A DNA stretch of 64,000 nt from Alnus glutinosa (taxonomy: Eukaryota > Streptophyta > Magnoliopsida > Fagales > Betulaceae): NCBI RefSeq assembly GCF_958979055.1, contig NC_084888.1, forward strand, positions 33,012,804 through 33,076,803. Reading direction: 5' to 3'. Made by a program: the position numbers and the translations under genes. Positions 1 to 12,821 of the stretch are shown piece by piece. Position 1 is the stretch's first letter; each line of letters begins with the position of its first letter. The notes beneath the pieces are model-generated. The model made no database searches, was not told where the DNA came from, and saw nothing but the letters and a program-made list of their open reading frames with translations.

Positions 1-159
1 TGGCGTATTGATTTGGTTGCTAAAGATATCAATCTAGGAGTCGAGGAGACGGAAGAGAGAGCACCTAACCAGGTAGGACCATCGACAATATCTCAAGCTC
101 AAGTTTCTTTTTCAGATGTGATGGCTCGGTACGTTAGACCTTGTTCTCCTTCGGGTTGA
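1..159 (+). CDS. 3'-terminal coding exon of an unidentified gene (partial)
   Basis: The frame is open from base 1 to a TGA at 157-159 and encodes the last 52 residues of a protein whose start lies outside the window. The peptide is acidic at first (VEETEERAP) and ends SFSDVMARYVRPCSPSG. Base composition is richer in G+C than the AT-rich DNA that follows, which fits a coding exon with its 3' UTR after 160. I recognise no domain, and 52 residues are too few to assign a family. It could also be the tail of an old retroelement ORF. Confidence 0.45.
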   Translation, partial: WRIDLVAKDINLGVEETEERAPNQVGPSTISQAQVSFSDVMARYVRPCSPSG

Positions 160-2697
160 TGAAATGGACTCTAGTTTAGTTCATATGAACCATGCACAGA
201 CATGAGCAGGATCATAAAATTAGGTTTAAGAACTTAGTTCAAATTGAGAACAGAAGAGCTCATTTGTAGCCCCGATTGCATGCATAGCATTCGAATAAGA
301 TAGTTTTCCAAGTTCAACATAAGCCTCATAAGCCATAATTTTCATTAGACCTTGAAGCCATTGTTTCTCGTCCTTTTAGAGAAACTTGTTACTCATATGC
401 TTCCATTTATATTCATTTCTCTCCTTGAGTTTGATTAAATCACTGAAAATAACCTTTAGCCTCTGGAGTTTCGGGTTACAAAAAAATCTTTATAAAATAA
501 AGTTCATAATTTTAAAGCCACTACAGTATGCAGTACGTGAAAGATAAACAGATCATTTGTTGGTTATGAGTCAGGTTTTTACTTCAAAGATTTTGAAAGA
601 ATAAACCGACTGTAATTGTTTCTCCTGTAATGGATAGGTTTCCTTATATGTTTCTCTAGTGCCATGCACATTATACGTAAAGATATTCATTCAAAGAAAG
701 TGTATGATACATAACATTGAGTTTATTTTATTCTAGTAAATATATAAATATATAGGACATGCATCCTCTTTTATTCTATAATGAAGTACGATGAAGAGCT
801 CGTGCCTCTTGAAGATGTTTAATCAGTTTAATTTCCATATGGCCCTCCACTTGATTCAAACCTGCCACATTGAGAGGATTTTTAAGAGGATTATAATAAT
901 TATAAAGAATTGTTGTACTATAAATAAAAGACTATCGCATGAGATTTTTGAAGTTTGTAATTGCTTACTTAAGTTAAATTTGAATATTAAAAAAAAAAAT
1001 TGACAATTAACATATATTGGTAGCTATTTATTAAGTTAAAAAGAAAAAGTGCTTAGAAAATCAAGAAATGCTCAATGACTTGGACTTTAAATTGTAAATT
1101 TCACCCAAGCCACAATAAAACTGAAGTGAAAACACTTATACAAGCGAAATGTATACAATTTTAAATTGTTTTAATTTTATTATTTTTTTAATTGAATATA
1201 TGACACGTGAAAATGGTATTATAAGAATATTTCGATAAAAGTGACATTTTTAACACTCTTTAGTAGTTTGGAGAATCATATTAGTACACTTGAAAGTTTA
1301 AGGGCTACTTTAAAAATAATTGATAGTTTTGGGGGGCTTTTTTATATTTATCCATTTTTTCTTTATTATATTGCTACTTTCCCACTTTGAATATTTTTCT
1401 AAATAATAAAGGAAATAGGGAGAACTTCACTTATAATCCTTGAACTTTCATCTCTTTGAAATAATGTACCGAAACTTTAAAACGTCTCAATTTATGATAT
1501 CTATTTTTCAGAAAGTTTCAATCTCAGTCCTCCGTTAGAATTTTCCGTTAAATCCTGTCAAAATTCAAAAAATATCCCTATTTTTTTTTTAGGAATAAAA
1601 AATGCGATGATTTAGGTGTTGGTTAGAATTTAACGGAATTTGCAAAAATACTCATGCCAGAATCTTTGAAAAATTTTATAATTTTTTTTTTAAAAAAAAT
1701 AAACACAAGGGTATGGGGATGAGATTGAAACTTTCTAAAAAATTGATATCCTACATTGAGACGTTTTGAAGTTTATGTACATTCTTTTAAAATGGATGAA
1801 AATTCAGGAGTTATAAGTAAAATTCTCCCTAAAGAAATATATTACTACTTTATTCCGTTATAAACCAAAGTTTGACTGTTTTAAGTTTCATAAACTTGTG
1901 GGAGCATCACTAAGGCAATCTTTCCTAATATTAACTTAGGGAGCATTTGAGTGTTCTACTAAACTCAAATTTCTCAATTATTTATATTTGATTCTTTTAG
2001 ATATAGTTGTCATGAAAAATTGGCTATAATATGGAAAAGAGTAATTTATGAAATTATAAAGTTAACATCATGTATACCGATTGTTATAATGATACTTCAA
2101 AATTTTATAAAGGTGTATTAACTTTGTAAATCTAAATTATGTTCTCCTCTTAATTGATAAAACAACTACTTCTTATGTTTTCAGAAACTCATGTTGAAAA
2201 ACTAGCTCTCAAATTCTCATGATTAACATACATAAATCATTAATAGTGTAAAAAAGCCACTAAAAACCAAAGGAAAAAAAAAAAAAAAACCGAGATGCGC
2301 TTTAGCCATCTCCATAGATACATCCAATTGTGTGCTTGTAATATGATCATAATTATTTGATATTTTCTGTATCGTGCTAGAGTAAGGAGCATATCTCTGT
2401 CAATTTTATATAGTCCAATAAAAACCTAATTATATTCCTTCATTATTAAATTTGTCCTTGTCCTAGAAGTCAAGACCTAATTAGTCTATTGTGTAAATCG
2501 TAATATATTGTTTTTCTATTTAAATGAGATCTATCAATAAGAAAAATAGAAGTGGATTATTATTTTAGAATATAGTTTACTGTATTTTTGAGGTCAAGAC
2601 TCCCTCAAAATAGCCATTGAAGATCACGACTCTTTCGAATCAGTCAATTTATCATTTTCTACGTGGGTTCACATGAGCTTGCACATACAAGGTAACA

Positions 2698-2700
<3 letters not shown>
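160..2700. other. Intergenic, AT-rich; probable 3' UTR then repeats
   Basis: No convincing gene. The first few hundred bases may be the 3' UTR of the gene ending at 159. A short 70-codon frame at 791-1003 has AT-rich, non-coding-like composition. The only structured item is the inverted-repeat element at 1418-1829. Confidence 0.6.
1418..1829. mobile_element. MULE-type MITE with long terminal inverted repeats
   Basis: The left end reads GGGAGAACTTCACTTATAA and the right end is its diverged inverse (…TAAAATTCTCCC). Inverted similarity continues for roughly 100-150 bases on each side. The flanks are near-identical (AAAGGAAATA on the left, AAAGAAATA on the right) and look like a slipped 9-bp target-site duplication. 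The same family occurs with a perfect 9-bp duplication at 48963-49273, which supports the Mutator-like assignment. It encodes no protein. Confidence 0.7.

Positions 2701-2729
<29 letters not shown>
2701..2729. repeat. (GA)n microsatellite
   Basis: An uninterrupted AG dinucleotide run just beyond the 3' end of the small secreted-peptide gene on the minus strand. Confidence 0.95.
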
Positions 2730-2731
<2 letters not shown>

Positions 2732-2750
2732 CCTTGTCTCAATTCAATGC

Positions 2751-3068
2751 TTAAGGATAATTATCTTGACTATTCTCGCACTCTAACATACAAAAAGTAT
2801 AAAACAGATTCAAGTAATGTTGATAAGGGTGCTTCTCATGGGGAGACTCTTGGTTTTTTTTCCTTCTTGCTTTCATTAGGCCTTTGAGTAAACACTTTGG
2901 TGGGCATATCAGTTTTGATCTTACCATAATACCCGCATTGTCAGAAGGAGAGAGATCATGACGAGGGGGAGATGAAGAAGGATGAAGAGGGGAATGGTCA
3001 TCAGCTTGCACTATAACTATCAACACCATCATTACCACAAGAAGCTTAATCTTATAATTTCCATCCAT
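2751..3068 (-). CDS. Small secreted cysteine peptide, hypothetical (105 aa)
   Basis: A single-exon frame. Residues 1-22 form a classic signal peptide: a short basic start, then the hydrophobic core LLVVMMVLIVIV, then a probable cleavage site after VQA. The mature part (about 83 residues) has only four cysteines, arranged as CPPKC and, 33 residues later, CMLEC, that is CX3C-X33-CX3C. The pair spacing recalls alpha-hairpinin or thionin-like peptides, but the gap is much longer than the roughly 10-15 residues usual in hairpinins, so no family is claimed. A basic linker (KARRKKNQE) lies between the pairs. A TA-rich stretch at 3132-3152 upstream could hold the TATA box. Likely exported to the apoplast; function unknown. 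Confidence 0.55.
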   Translation of the reverse strand: MDGNYKIKLLVVMMVLIVIVQADDHSPLHPSSSPPRHDLSPSDNAGIMVRSKLICPPKCLLKGLMKARRKKNQESPHEKHPYQHYLNLFYTFCMLECENSQDNYP

Positions 3069-5300
3069 ACCTCTCCACTCTCTCTTAGAATTCTATGTTA
3101 TAGGCTACTTTAACAAAAAGAAATATATTTAGGGTATATATATATATATATACATAGAAGAAGTTCAAAATCCATACAGCTTAATTAATTTATTCATAAA
3201 ATGATTTCATTTTTTACACAAAGAGTTTTGATTTGAATGAATAAATATTTAGAACGGTGGCCTTTAGCAAAGTGCAGGAGTTTTTGGGTTAAGTGACTTT
3301 TGATCAAACTCAAGCTTTTGGCTAGACTTATGAGTTTTGATAAGATCGAGGGATCATGCAATTATTTAGCGATTTTTTGGAAAATGCTTGTCTACTTATA
3401 AGAGGACAATTTATATTCGCACAAATGGTTAGTGTGTGATCCTTATTATGAATAATAGAAGCATTAATTACAATCCAATAATCAAAATATATTGAAGAAA
3501 ACACATATTTAAAGAACGCATTGGTTCAAAATTAAAATACATTTTTTTTTTTTTTAATATTTAGTTACATAGGAAGGAACCTCTCCTAAGAGATGTTAAA
3601 ATCACAATAAAGTTGTCAAAATTACATACACAAGTTACCACATAATTTATTATTATTATTATTATTATTCAGAAAATGTTGTAAAATCTATCGTTTAAGA
3701 ACATACATATGGATGCTAATAACCTCAACTAGCCATTCTTTTATTTCCAAGAGTAATGTTATGCATACAATTATTTTACATCTCTTTAACAACTTTTGAC
3801 ACGTGTTAGCATGTGAGTAGAGACACATCAACTACTAAAAAAATAATTTTAACATCCCTCAATCACATACTAACATAAATCATTGTAAAATAGTTGGAAG
3901 TCTAGCTAGCATATATATTCCTATTTTCAATCACATATTGACAGGAATCTATAGTATTCTTATTATTTATATAGATTGATCCATCTCTGCCTCTCACCTC
4001 TTAGTTCTAAGAATCACATTCACATCACCAAAAATAAAGAGAAAGAAGTTCTTTTAATGAAATTGATTTTAGATTGGTAAGATAACACTTCGTCTCCTTC
4101 ATGGATGTATTCTTTTTTAAGGTGGGAAAGGGGAAGATCCTTTGAGTTCTTGTTGGTCAATTTCGGTGGATATTTTTTGTTTGTGGTGTATGAAATTTGG
4201 TTGATTTTCGTGTGTTTGAAAGGTTAGTGGTTTGGGGTTGTTGTAATAAACTTTTGTTTCTATGTCTAATTGGGGTTAGGATGCATGGTTGTGGTTTGCA
4301 TTGTTCATATAAAATATAGATTTTTTAGGGCTCTATTTTCATATTATGGTCCACTACAATTTTAGAAAATTTTAGGGGCTTGCAATTCCATCAATCTAGA
4401 GCCTTTTGTTGTAACAATTGGTCTGAAATGTTGCAAATGGGGTCAGTGAAAGGTGACAAATTCCCAATTGTTATCTCAATTCATAAAAGAAATAAGAAAA
4501 AATGAGGGGTGAAAAAAAAAAGCTAAGAGAAGCTAAAAATAGTTGATTAATTGCACCATAACAAGTTGAGGGTAGTCAGACCACTCCAACAAAAGGCTTT
4601 AATGGGTGGGTGGTCAACTACCCTCAACCTTGTTATGAGGGTAGTCGATTTTGGGGTTAGCCCACCACTATTTTAGAAATAGGCTAACCACCACTAGCCT
4701 TTTATGGGGATGAAAAACCATTTTCTCAAGTGAAAAAGTGGTCGAACCTCCTTAACCACTTTCTTGGAATGGCTGACCAGTCCTAAAAGTTTTTTTAGCA
4801 CCTAATTGTTTCCGTCAAAATTTCAAATGAAAGTTCGGGTTGGAGAGCTATTTGTCATTTATGCTTATCACGTGGAGTTTTAAGCTACTTTTTAAATCAT
4901 AGGAAGCTTGAAGAGAGGAAAAAACAGCCAAAAGAAAAAACCAAGAGATATAAGAAGGGAAGAGATCCCTCCTTCCTCCCCAGAGCAGCCGCACAAGGCG
5001 GCAGGAAAACCTCACAAGGGAGTTGGAGAAAAACTCAAACCCTAAAGTTGAGAGCTTCTCTTTCTTATCCCCTTTCTTTCTTTCTTTCTTTCTTATTTTT
5101 TTCCCCCCTTCTGAGTTAAACGAAATAACTTCCTGCGAGTGACGGAAGCATTTCATCGGTATGAAGCAATATCCATTATTCGTAATGATGCCTTTCTCAT
5201 AGATTGCGAATAAAATTTCTAGGGAAATAAAAGGGGGAGGTGGGGGAACTAAACTGACCAAAATATGAAGAGAAATGGAAGACATCGTTGTTGTAGATTA
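3069..5300. other. Intergenic with simple repeats and degenerate MITE remnants
   Basis: No gene supported. Contents: a TA run at 3132-3152, a TTA run near 3647-3670, and an inverted-repeat-like stretch around 4560-4780 rich in GGTAGT/ACTACC and GGTGG/CCACC motifs, resembling the cores of the local MITEs. The 145-codon minus-strand frame at 4848-5285 is low-complexity and probably lies in or beyond the 3' UTR of the GTE gene. Confidence 0.5.
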
Positions 5301-5618
5301 CATAAATTACAATGGCAGAGCACCACCTGAAGGAGAACCATAAGGCACCCCCACGACTTCAAGATACAGACTGTTCAATTTCTAGGAAATAGGCATCACC
5401 CTAAAAATGACTTGAGTTGCAAATTAATGTTACATCAGTAATAATTCACAAATGTCATCGATGAAGACAACATCCATGCTCTTGCCATTTTCTCATTAGA
5501 ACCCCGTTGACCCTTTCTCTGACTCTTGAGAATTGCACCCAGAGAATTGTCTGCAGAGGTTCACAAGAAATGTGGCCAAATAAACAACCTAACTGCACTC
5601 TCCCATGGCGAGACCTTA

Positions 5619-7852
5619 TTAAGAAGCGGGCTTTTTAATCTTTTTCTTGGCAGTTTTGGCAATAGCATCACAAATCTCTCTTTTCCGTTTATTGTTATGG
5701 TTAATGTTGTTGTTGTTGTCATTACTGTTGTTGTTCAGACCAGCCGTGATTGCTGAACTCTTGCCTTGGACTTCCAGAGCATCCTTCACAAAAAACTTCA
5801 ACCTCCATAAAGTAGATTCACTCTGCATAAGAAACACAAACACAATATACTCAATCACCTCATTCTGTTACCAAGCAATCATACAAGAATCGAGATGATG
5901 GCAATACGGGGACGGCACTTATAAGGAAATCTAAATGATGACCTGAGCATCAATGTCAAGGTCCACCTCTTCTGCAGTTGCTTGGAAGCTTGGATTATTT
6001 TGAGCAACAATCTCCAATGCCTTGGTTAGATCTTCCGGAGACAGTTTGGCGAGTGCTGCCCCAAGCTTTCTCTTCTCTTCGGTTGAAGTTTTTCTGGAAA
6101 CAATGGTCTCAACATAAGTTTAGTTGCTTCTGCAGTGATGCAAAAGTAGAGGCATCCATACTACTAAATCAGGTTATTGACGGCAGCACAACGACAAATG
6201 TCGGAAAAATGAATTCTACAATATTTTAGAAGTAATCTTTTAAGTTAATTACAAAATGTTGATACAAACCATTTTAAAAATTTATGGGTATGCACTGGAT
6301 ATACATTCTGCAAGCCAAACACATGGAATGGGCCTGCGATATACAATAATATGTAACAAGACAATTCAACCTTCACGTCAGTTTACATGAAAATTTTGTT
6401 CATGAATTGTTTGTAAGGCATTCGTCTAGTTTCAAATATAACCATTCCTAAATCACAAAATTTTGCAGTTCTATTCACAAACATAAGACACTAGCAAACT
6501 TAAAATCCACTTACAGTAACTCCATCACTGAAAATTTCTAATAATTTTCACAACATGAACACTTCTAAGATATTTGAATTTGCTTGCAAAGCGTCCCATC
6601 TCTCCCCACTATGTACCCAACTGTATGCATTACACGACATACAGAACTATAGTATGCTATTGACAAAGAAATGAACAGAATATCACAACAAAATCATATC
6701 TATATAAGTTGCCCCATGGTTTAGAAATTTTAAGAAGTTTTAACCACTACTTACCAACATGCAATGGATCCTATAACTGGTATATTTGGCAATGTGTCTA
6801 TGACCAAAACCCATTACTAAAGATCTATGCAAATGCATCTAAAAGTGCGTTTAGTTAAAAGGGTTTCTCTTCAGAGAAAAATAGAAACTATAGTCGATGA
6901 ACAACAGTTGCACTTGGTTTTATAGATAGACAAAGTACATAACCAGCATATCAGACAAGAAATACCTTATCTAAATAGTTATTGGCCCAGTAGATGAGAC
7001 GTAGGAAATATGATCCCCATTTTACTCCATTACCTTCATTTGATGACATAACTTCTTGATGTATTGAACAAGTCAATTAAGGTAAAGCACTCACAAATTA
7101 TCTTAAGGCTGACAATTTTTTACACGATCCACGAACTCGAGACAAACTAAACACGAAATTAGTGGATAGGGTTGAGAGATCTAATCTGTTTAATTAAATA
7201 GGTCGGGTTATGGTTGACCTATATAGTCTTAGAGAAAAGCTACACATACTCCCACTCCCAAGTGCACACTTCTTGACATGGCAGTGAAAATTACCATTAG
7301 ATTTTGGATGGATGACTACTGGACTTTAAATATAATGGTGATTTTTATTGCCACGTCAGGGAGTGTGTACTTGGGAGTTTGTGTAGCATTTATCATAGTC
7401 TTATACTCATGCCTTGACACAACCCAGATCCGATACACAACATTTAGGGCTGACATTTTTTAACACGACCCGTGAACCTGACACAAACTTAACATAAAAT
7501 TAGCGGGTGTAGGTTGAGGTTTGACTCGTTTAATTAAATGGGTCGGGTTATGATTTACCTATATAATATTATACACATCCCTGAATATGACTCAAACTTG
7601 ACATGCGAACGCGAATTGCCACCATTAGTTTAACTTGGAAGGGAAAAGACATATCAACATCCACATGCACACATACAAACTCAAGCAACAAGCTTTTCTC
7701 AAATTAACCTGGTTTTTGCGGCATTAGATAATGATATTATGGAACATACCTGCACTTTTGAACTACTATTTCTCGGAGATCTTCCAAATGCACATCAAGC
7801 TCGTACAACTGAAAAGAATGAGAATTTAATCAGACTAGAATAAGGCAATCAG

Positions 7853-7896
<44 letters not shown>

Positions 7897-10375
7897 ACAA
7901 AATTCTTTTTTTTTTTATAAGTAAGAAAGGTTTTATTAAAAAAGCGTAAGACACCTCTAAGTACACAAGGAGTATACACAAGAACAACCAAACAAATCCA
8001 CAAAAAGAAACCCAAACAAATCCACAAGGACCTAAGCCCTTAAACTCGAAACCCACAAGGAGCACTTAAAGCAAATAAAAAACAAACAAACAAACAAACA
8101 AACTCACAAAAAAATCTAAAAAATTCTTGAAGATGCTTAAAGAAGTCAATAAATTATCTCAAAAAGCTTCTATCATTTCAAACATATCCTCGTAATAAGG
8201 TTGTAAAATTTTAACATACCTCGTTACTTAAATCTCTTGCCATTTTGGCATGAGCAGCCTCCTGAGCAAGCTGCATATCCAACTGTGCCTCCGCTTCCTC
8301 GTCTTCTCGTCTTTTTTCCTGCAAGTACATTGCTACTAACATTAAACAATCACCAAGACATCATCAACCAAGATTATTTACCATACCTCTTAATCCAAGA
8401 AAGAGCCATTGGCAGTGAGAAAACAAGTTACCTCTTCAGTGACTTTAGGCAGAAGTTGCAGCCACTTCTCCTCAAATTTTTCCAGCAAAGTTTTGGCCAT
8501 AACGTGAACATCACTTCTTTCATTATTATATTTCATTGCATTTTTGAAAACCAACCTCACATCAGCACATATTTCTCGAACATTCTTATATCCAGTACCA
8601 TCCTTGGCCTCCATTTGATTTTTTATTGTACTGAAATCCATGGGCTTGTCAATCACCTAGTATTCATCGTCTTGAACAGATTAATCAAATGCAAATACAG
8701 AGGAAATCCAGGGTCAAGGATGGCAAATAAATCCATGGAATATCCAATAACAAAGCCAGAGTATGCAGGACAATTTTTCCAACAATTATAATCATCCCAT
8801 AAAGCTATTGACATGGCATTACTTGGTATGCCCAGAGATTACAAGCAGATACATATAATTACTCCTATAGATACAAAGTTTCATTTAACTAGATAACAAC
8901 AAATGGAGCAACAGCAGAACAATTATTCATCGTAAACAGTTTCTTTAGAAATGCAATATTACATTATTACAATTATCATGATTTATGTATTTGGAAAATT
9001 AAAACAATGAAATTTACCTCATAGTAGTCATGTAGTTTAAGACCTTCTACATCTACAGGCTCCATAAAGGGCCATGCCCATTTGTGTTGCATGATCTGAC
9101 AGCCAAGGAAAATACACATCAGGAAATATGAAATGACATGCACTATCATTTTCAATCTTACAGCATCTAGTTGATGCTACCTTGGTATAGATGCAATTTA
9201 AAGCAAAGAGCATGCTTGTTTTTAACTTCTAACATAAAAGAAAGAAAAATAAGAACAGCATTCCACTATGCCTGTCCTAGGCGTTAGAGACTACTTGATT
9301 TGTACTAATTCAACTTTTAGAGAACTGCCAAAAAAATAAATTATACTGAATAGGGTACACCATTTATGGTTGTGTTCTAACATACAGCCCACCATAATCA
9401 GAAGTGTGACAAAAATCCCCAGCAGCATTAGTTAATTTAATAAGTGAATTCTGAACAAAGGGTGTATATGAGATTAAATTCTCATAGCATATCAAGCAAC
9501 TAGTTTGCTATCAATTTACAGTTAGAACTATTAAATTCTAGCCTTTGTTTAGCAATTTATAAGGAGTAACTTCGTAAAGGAGACAAGTATTTATGATAGT
9601 GTAGAACTGTCGAAAGAAATTATAAAAGGAAAAATTCACTTCGGCTTGATCCCAAAATGAAATGGTAAATAATTTTATTCACACACCCACAGATAAACAT
9701 AAATACATATGTGTGTGTGTTAGGCAATGTCTAAGCAGAAATATATATAAAAGAATGGCCATGAGCTTTTTACCAGACGCAATATTGTGCCAAACTGGCG
9801 CATAAGCTCTTGCATTCTCTTGGCAGCAGCTGCTTCCCGACGTGATGCATCTTGCTGCTGCTTCTTAATACTTGGAACATGTTTCTCCTTATCCTTATCC
9901 TTTGAGCTACCTTTGGATGTGCTAAGAAGCTTTTTACTTTTACTCAAGTAGAACTGTTCTATCTCGTTCATTCTCTGCTCAAGCTGCAAGGAAAAGTGCA
10001 ATACCAATTAGTAACAATCAATTTATGAATGTCCAGACACTGGGGACTTAAAGATGATCCAAACAATTGCATTATCAACAACTACATGGGATATCATTTT
10101 AAGGTAAACTCATCAGACAAATTTATGGCAGCATCCTGCAAAACATGAAAAACAACATGATACCCATACATTCATCCCATATCCACAGCTTTATTCATGT
10201 ATTTGGATGAGCTATCTGCAGCTTTATAAATTATTCTTTCACTCACCTTATCAACCTTCACGCAAATTTCGTCGACGCGATATCTGAAACCCTCAATTTC
10301 TGCATCAGTACCATTACCAATATTTCCTATCCCAACGTTTCCGAAATGTGAAATTGACGTATCCATTGGATCCAT
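5619..10375 (-). CDS. GTE1/GTE6-like: Bromodomain/NET-domain transcription factor, GTE1/GTE6 type (384 aa)
   Basis: Eight coding exons on the minus strand: 10375-10247, 9983-9774, 9095-9018, 8656-8432, 8318-8220, 7808-7750, 6093-5943, 5822-5619. All introns are GT-AG, phase is kept throughout, and the total is 1155 bp. GTE proteins are nuclear readers that bind acetylated histone tails through the bromodomain. Residues 34-62 form a short coiled coil (VDEICVKVDKLEQRMNEIEQ). The bromodomain spans about 105-210: the WAWPF shelf, KPMDFSTIK, then KNAMKYN with the acetyl-lysine-binding Asn. A helical linker rich in E, A and R follows, then a NET/ET domain at about 270-316 (KLGAALAKLSPEDLTKALEIV). 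The tail has an Asn-rich run and basic NLS-like clusters (NNKRKR, KKKIKK). The start MDPMDT is the first in-frame ATG. Length matches Arabidopsis GTE1/IMB1 and GTE6 (about 370-390 aa). I cannot tell the two paralogues apart. Confidence 0.93.
7105..7570. repeat. Diverged direct repeat in GTE intron 6, split by a MITE
   Basis: A block containing GGCTGACA, ACACGA(C/T)CC, TTTAATTAAAT and GGTCGGGTTATG occurs at about 7105-7222 and again at about 7448-7570. The same motifs recur at 31130-31210. It looks like one TE family present twice in tandem inside the intron. Confidence 0.6.
7232..7394. mobile_element. 163-bp MULE-type MITE with perfect 9-bp target duplication
   Basis: Flanked by ATAGTCTTA at 7223-7231 and 7395-7403. 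The ends are inverted repeats: GAGAAAAGCTACACATACTCCCA on the left, and the complement of TGGGAGTTTGTGTAGCATTTATC on the right. A 9-bp duplication points to Mutator-like transposition. It sits in intron 6 of the GTE gene and is non-coding. Confidence 0.88.
7891..8128 (-). mobile_element. 5'-truncated LINE 3' end in GTE intron 5
   Basis: The flanking duplications AAATCTACAAAATTCTT (7891-7907) and AAATCTAAAAAATTCTT (8112-8128) match at 16 of 17 bases. The body between them, read on the minus strand, ends in AATAAAACCTTTCTTACTTAT followed by poly-A, the usual 3' tail of plant L1 elements. The LINE sense strand is the same as that of the host gene. A separate A-run of about 40 bases lies just beyond its 3' side (about 7854-7893). 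Confidence 0.85.
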
Positions 10376-12780
10376 CTGATACAATTATATGATTATTGTG
10401 CGTGAGTGGCCGAAAGAGAGAGAGCACTGGAATATTTCATTATTGATAAATCATGGAAAAAAGAAATTGAAACCCAATACTCAAGACGAAAAAAAAATCT
10501 CCACTCGCCCAAGCCTCAGTACATATTTGGCTTAAATTACGCTCTAAATTTTTCAAGAAACCTTGACAGCATAATACATAAGAGTCAGAATATCAGTTTC
10601 TTTTCTTTTCTTTGAGCAACCAAACAGATATTTTCATCTAGTACATAGTAAATTAAAAAAAAAAAAAAAGAAAAAAAAAAAAAGAAATTTTACTTCTCAA
10701 GTAGCTTTTTTTCATCGATCTTTTAGAGCTTTTACAAACACAAGGCCTTAAGAAATCAATTCAACCATTCTTGCTAGAAATCAAAACAGAGTGAAGCCTG
10801 TACATATATTCATACGTATACGTAAATTTTGCCGCACATATACGTATTCTTATACGTACCATCCCATATTCGTAAACGCATAAATAAAAATACACGTATA
10901 AATATACAAGGGAGAGATTGGTACCGGCGAGAAGGACCTACAATGTGCTGCAGAGACGAACTCGCTAGCGAAGTTTGGGTTTGGCCGTTTCGGCGGGGAG
11001 TGTGGGAGATTGTTCAGTTGGCCAAGCTCTGAGTTGAACCCAGCGGCGTCGGCTATTTCATGTTTTCGTTTGAATTACTAAAACGTCGTCGTTCTCTCTG
11101 TCTTACTTCACTTTCTTTTTGGCCTTTTTTACTTTCGTTTACTCGTTTGCACTCAATAGTCATACACTATATGTGATTTGTGATTTACTCCGATGACAAT
11201 TTTAAAAGTTATATTAAATTTGAGAGATACAAGGAGAGCAAAAATCCTCATGTATGTGATTGTTATAAAACGGTTTAGTATATGTCAGTTTGTTCAGCCG
11301 ACTGACGGCGTTACAACTAAAAAGCTAACCGACGGCATTACAATTAACTGGTGTAGCATCTATCTTCTTGATAACGGTAACTGATACTGGCAAGACGAAA
11401 TAGTTTATTAAGGCGACACTGGATTTGTTGACCACAAAATATTGTCTTACGAGTTATTACAATTCCGAGGGCTAAGGTTTAAGTAAATCAATATTCAAAT
11501 TTGTATCAAAGCAAATACTATGTTACAGGTTTGAGTCATTGAGAGGAGATTTATATGCTGGATTAAAATGTTTTGGTATTTTGTATGAGCGTAGTATTAA
11601 GTCATTAAATATTAATAAGTAAGTTAAGCCGTTAAAAGATAAAATGTTACCATCGGATAGTGCCTAAAATGATCTTAAGAGTTGAGGGTTTAATTAACAC
11701 AGTATTCAACATTCGTGCTCGTCAATTGTTACACCAATCTTTTTACATGTGTCTACAAGTGTGAATTTAATAAGATAGTATTGCATTTCGGATGTATTTT
11801 TGTAAATAGATTGTTAGGTTTTATAATTTTGTCGATTTTAATGTCAAAACAAGTTTAAGTTGTAATTCTTGATTTAGGGTTGAAATTGAGGAACAGAGTG
11901 TCTCGTTCACAACATTAATTGCATGGCGTTCGAATAAGAGCTTGAAGACACATCAAGATTGTATGCTACTATGCTCGATAAAGTTAAATGCTAGAATAAA
12001 ATATATGAATTTAGAATTTAGTAAATAAAATAACAAAAATAAAGATATATTTTGATGAAAATAAATGAAGCTCAACCTCGTAGGCATTTGATTGAAAAGG
12101 GATAAAGTTGTTAAGGATTAAAAGACTTTTGAATATGTGATGTTCCGTTCGAACGAGACTTTGACGCTTCAATGTGTCAATGAGACTAAGCGGGAGAAAG
12201 AAATGAACACTCCAACAATAATGGTGACTCGCACGTACGTTCACCCCAATAGACGGGTGGCTCGCGCCCCCACCCCCAGTTGGAGAGTGGCTCGTGTGGC
12301 CACCCTCACTATTGTGCCTCCCTCGACGGGGTGAAAGAGTCCTTATCTTTTATTATTATTTTAAAACATTATTTCTTTTTACATGTGGCAAGTACTACCG
12401 CAAAATTGCGCCCGTGGTATTGACAAGATTAATGCCACTTAGTCAATTTTTTTATGAAAAAAAAAAGGTAAGTAAAAAATAATAATAATAATTAAGGAGT
12501 TAGAACGTGATTTTAAAAACTTTAGGAGTAAATTAAAATTGCATCAAAATCTAGAGAGTTATGATAATTTTTTCAAAACATAATTATTAGAGCACTAGCA
12601 GCAGATATCTAACTATTTTCTCTAAATTTAGGAAACAAAATTATTTTTTATTTCCTTATAAAAAAACGTTTCACAATAAATTAACTTATATTTCTCTATA
12701 TCAATTAAATACTATTTTTTTATTCTTTTTCTTGCTTTCAAACTTTTTATTATTATATAATTCATTGGGTAGTTATAGTG
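10376..12780. other. GTE 5' leader/promoter and intergenic DNA
   Basis: On the minus strand the bases up to about 11040 should contain the 5' UTR and promoter of the GTE gene; the stretch at 10910-11060 is more GC-rich, as at a transcription start region. From 11100 to 12780 I see no gene. A GGTGGC/GCCACC-rich stretch at 12255-12330 resembles the cores of MITEs elsewhere in the window. Confidence 0.5.
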
Positions 12781-12821
12781 CTACATTGGGTAGCACTGGA
12801 TAGACGAACGAACGAACGAAA

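Noticed and set aside
4848-5285. 145-codon minus-strand frame
   Set aside because: Low-complexity product (KKERKKGDKKEK, PPPPP) in the probable 3' flank of the GTE gene; no domain or leader.
8237-8791. 184-codon plus-strand frame
   Set aside because: It is the shadow of exons 4 and 5 of the GTE gene on the other strand.
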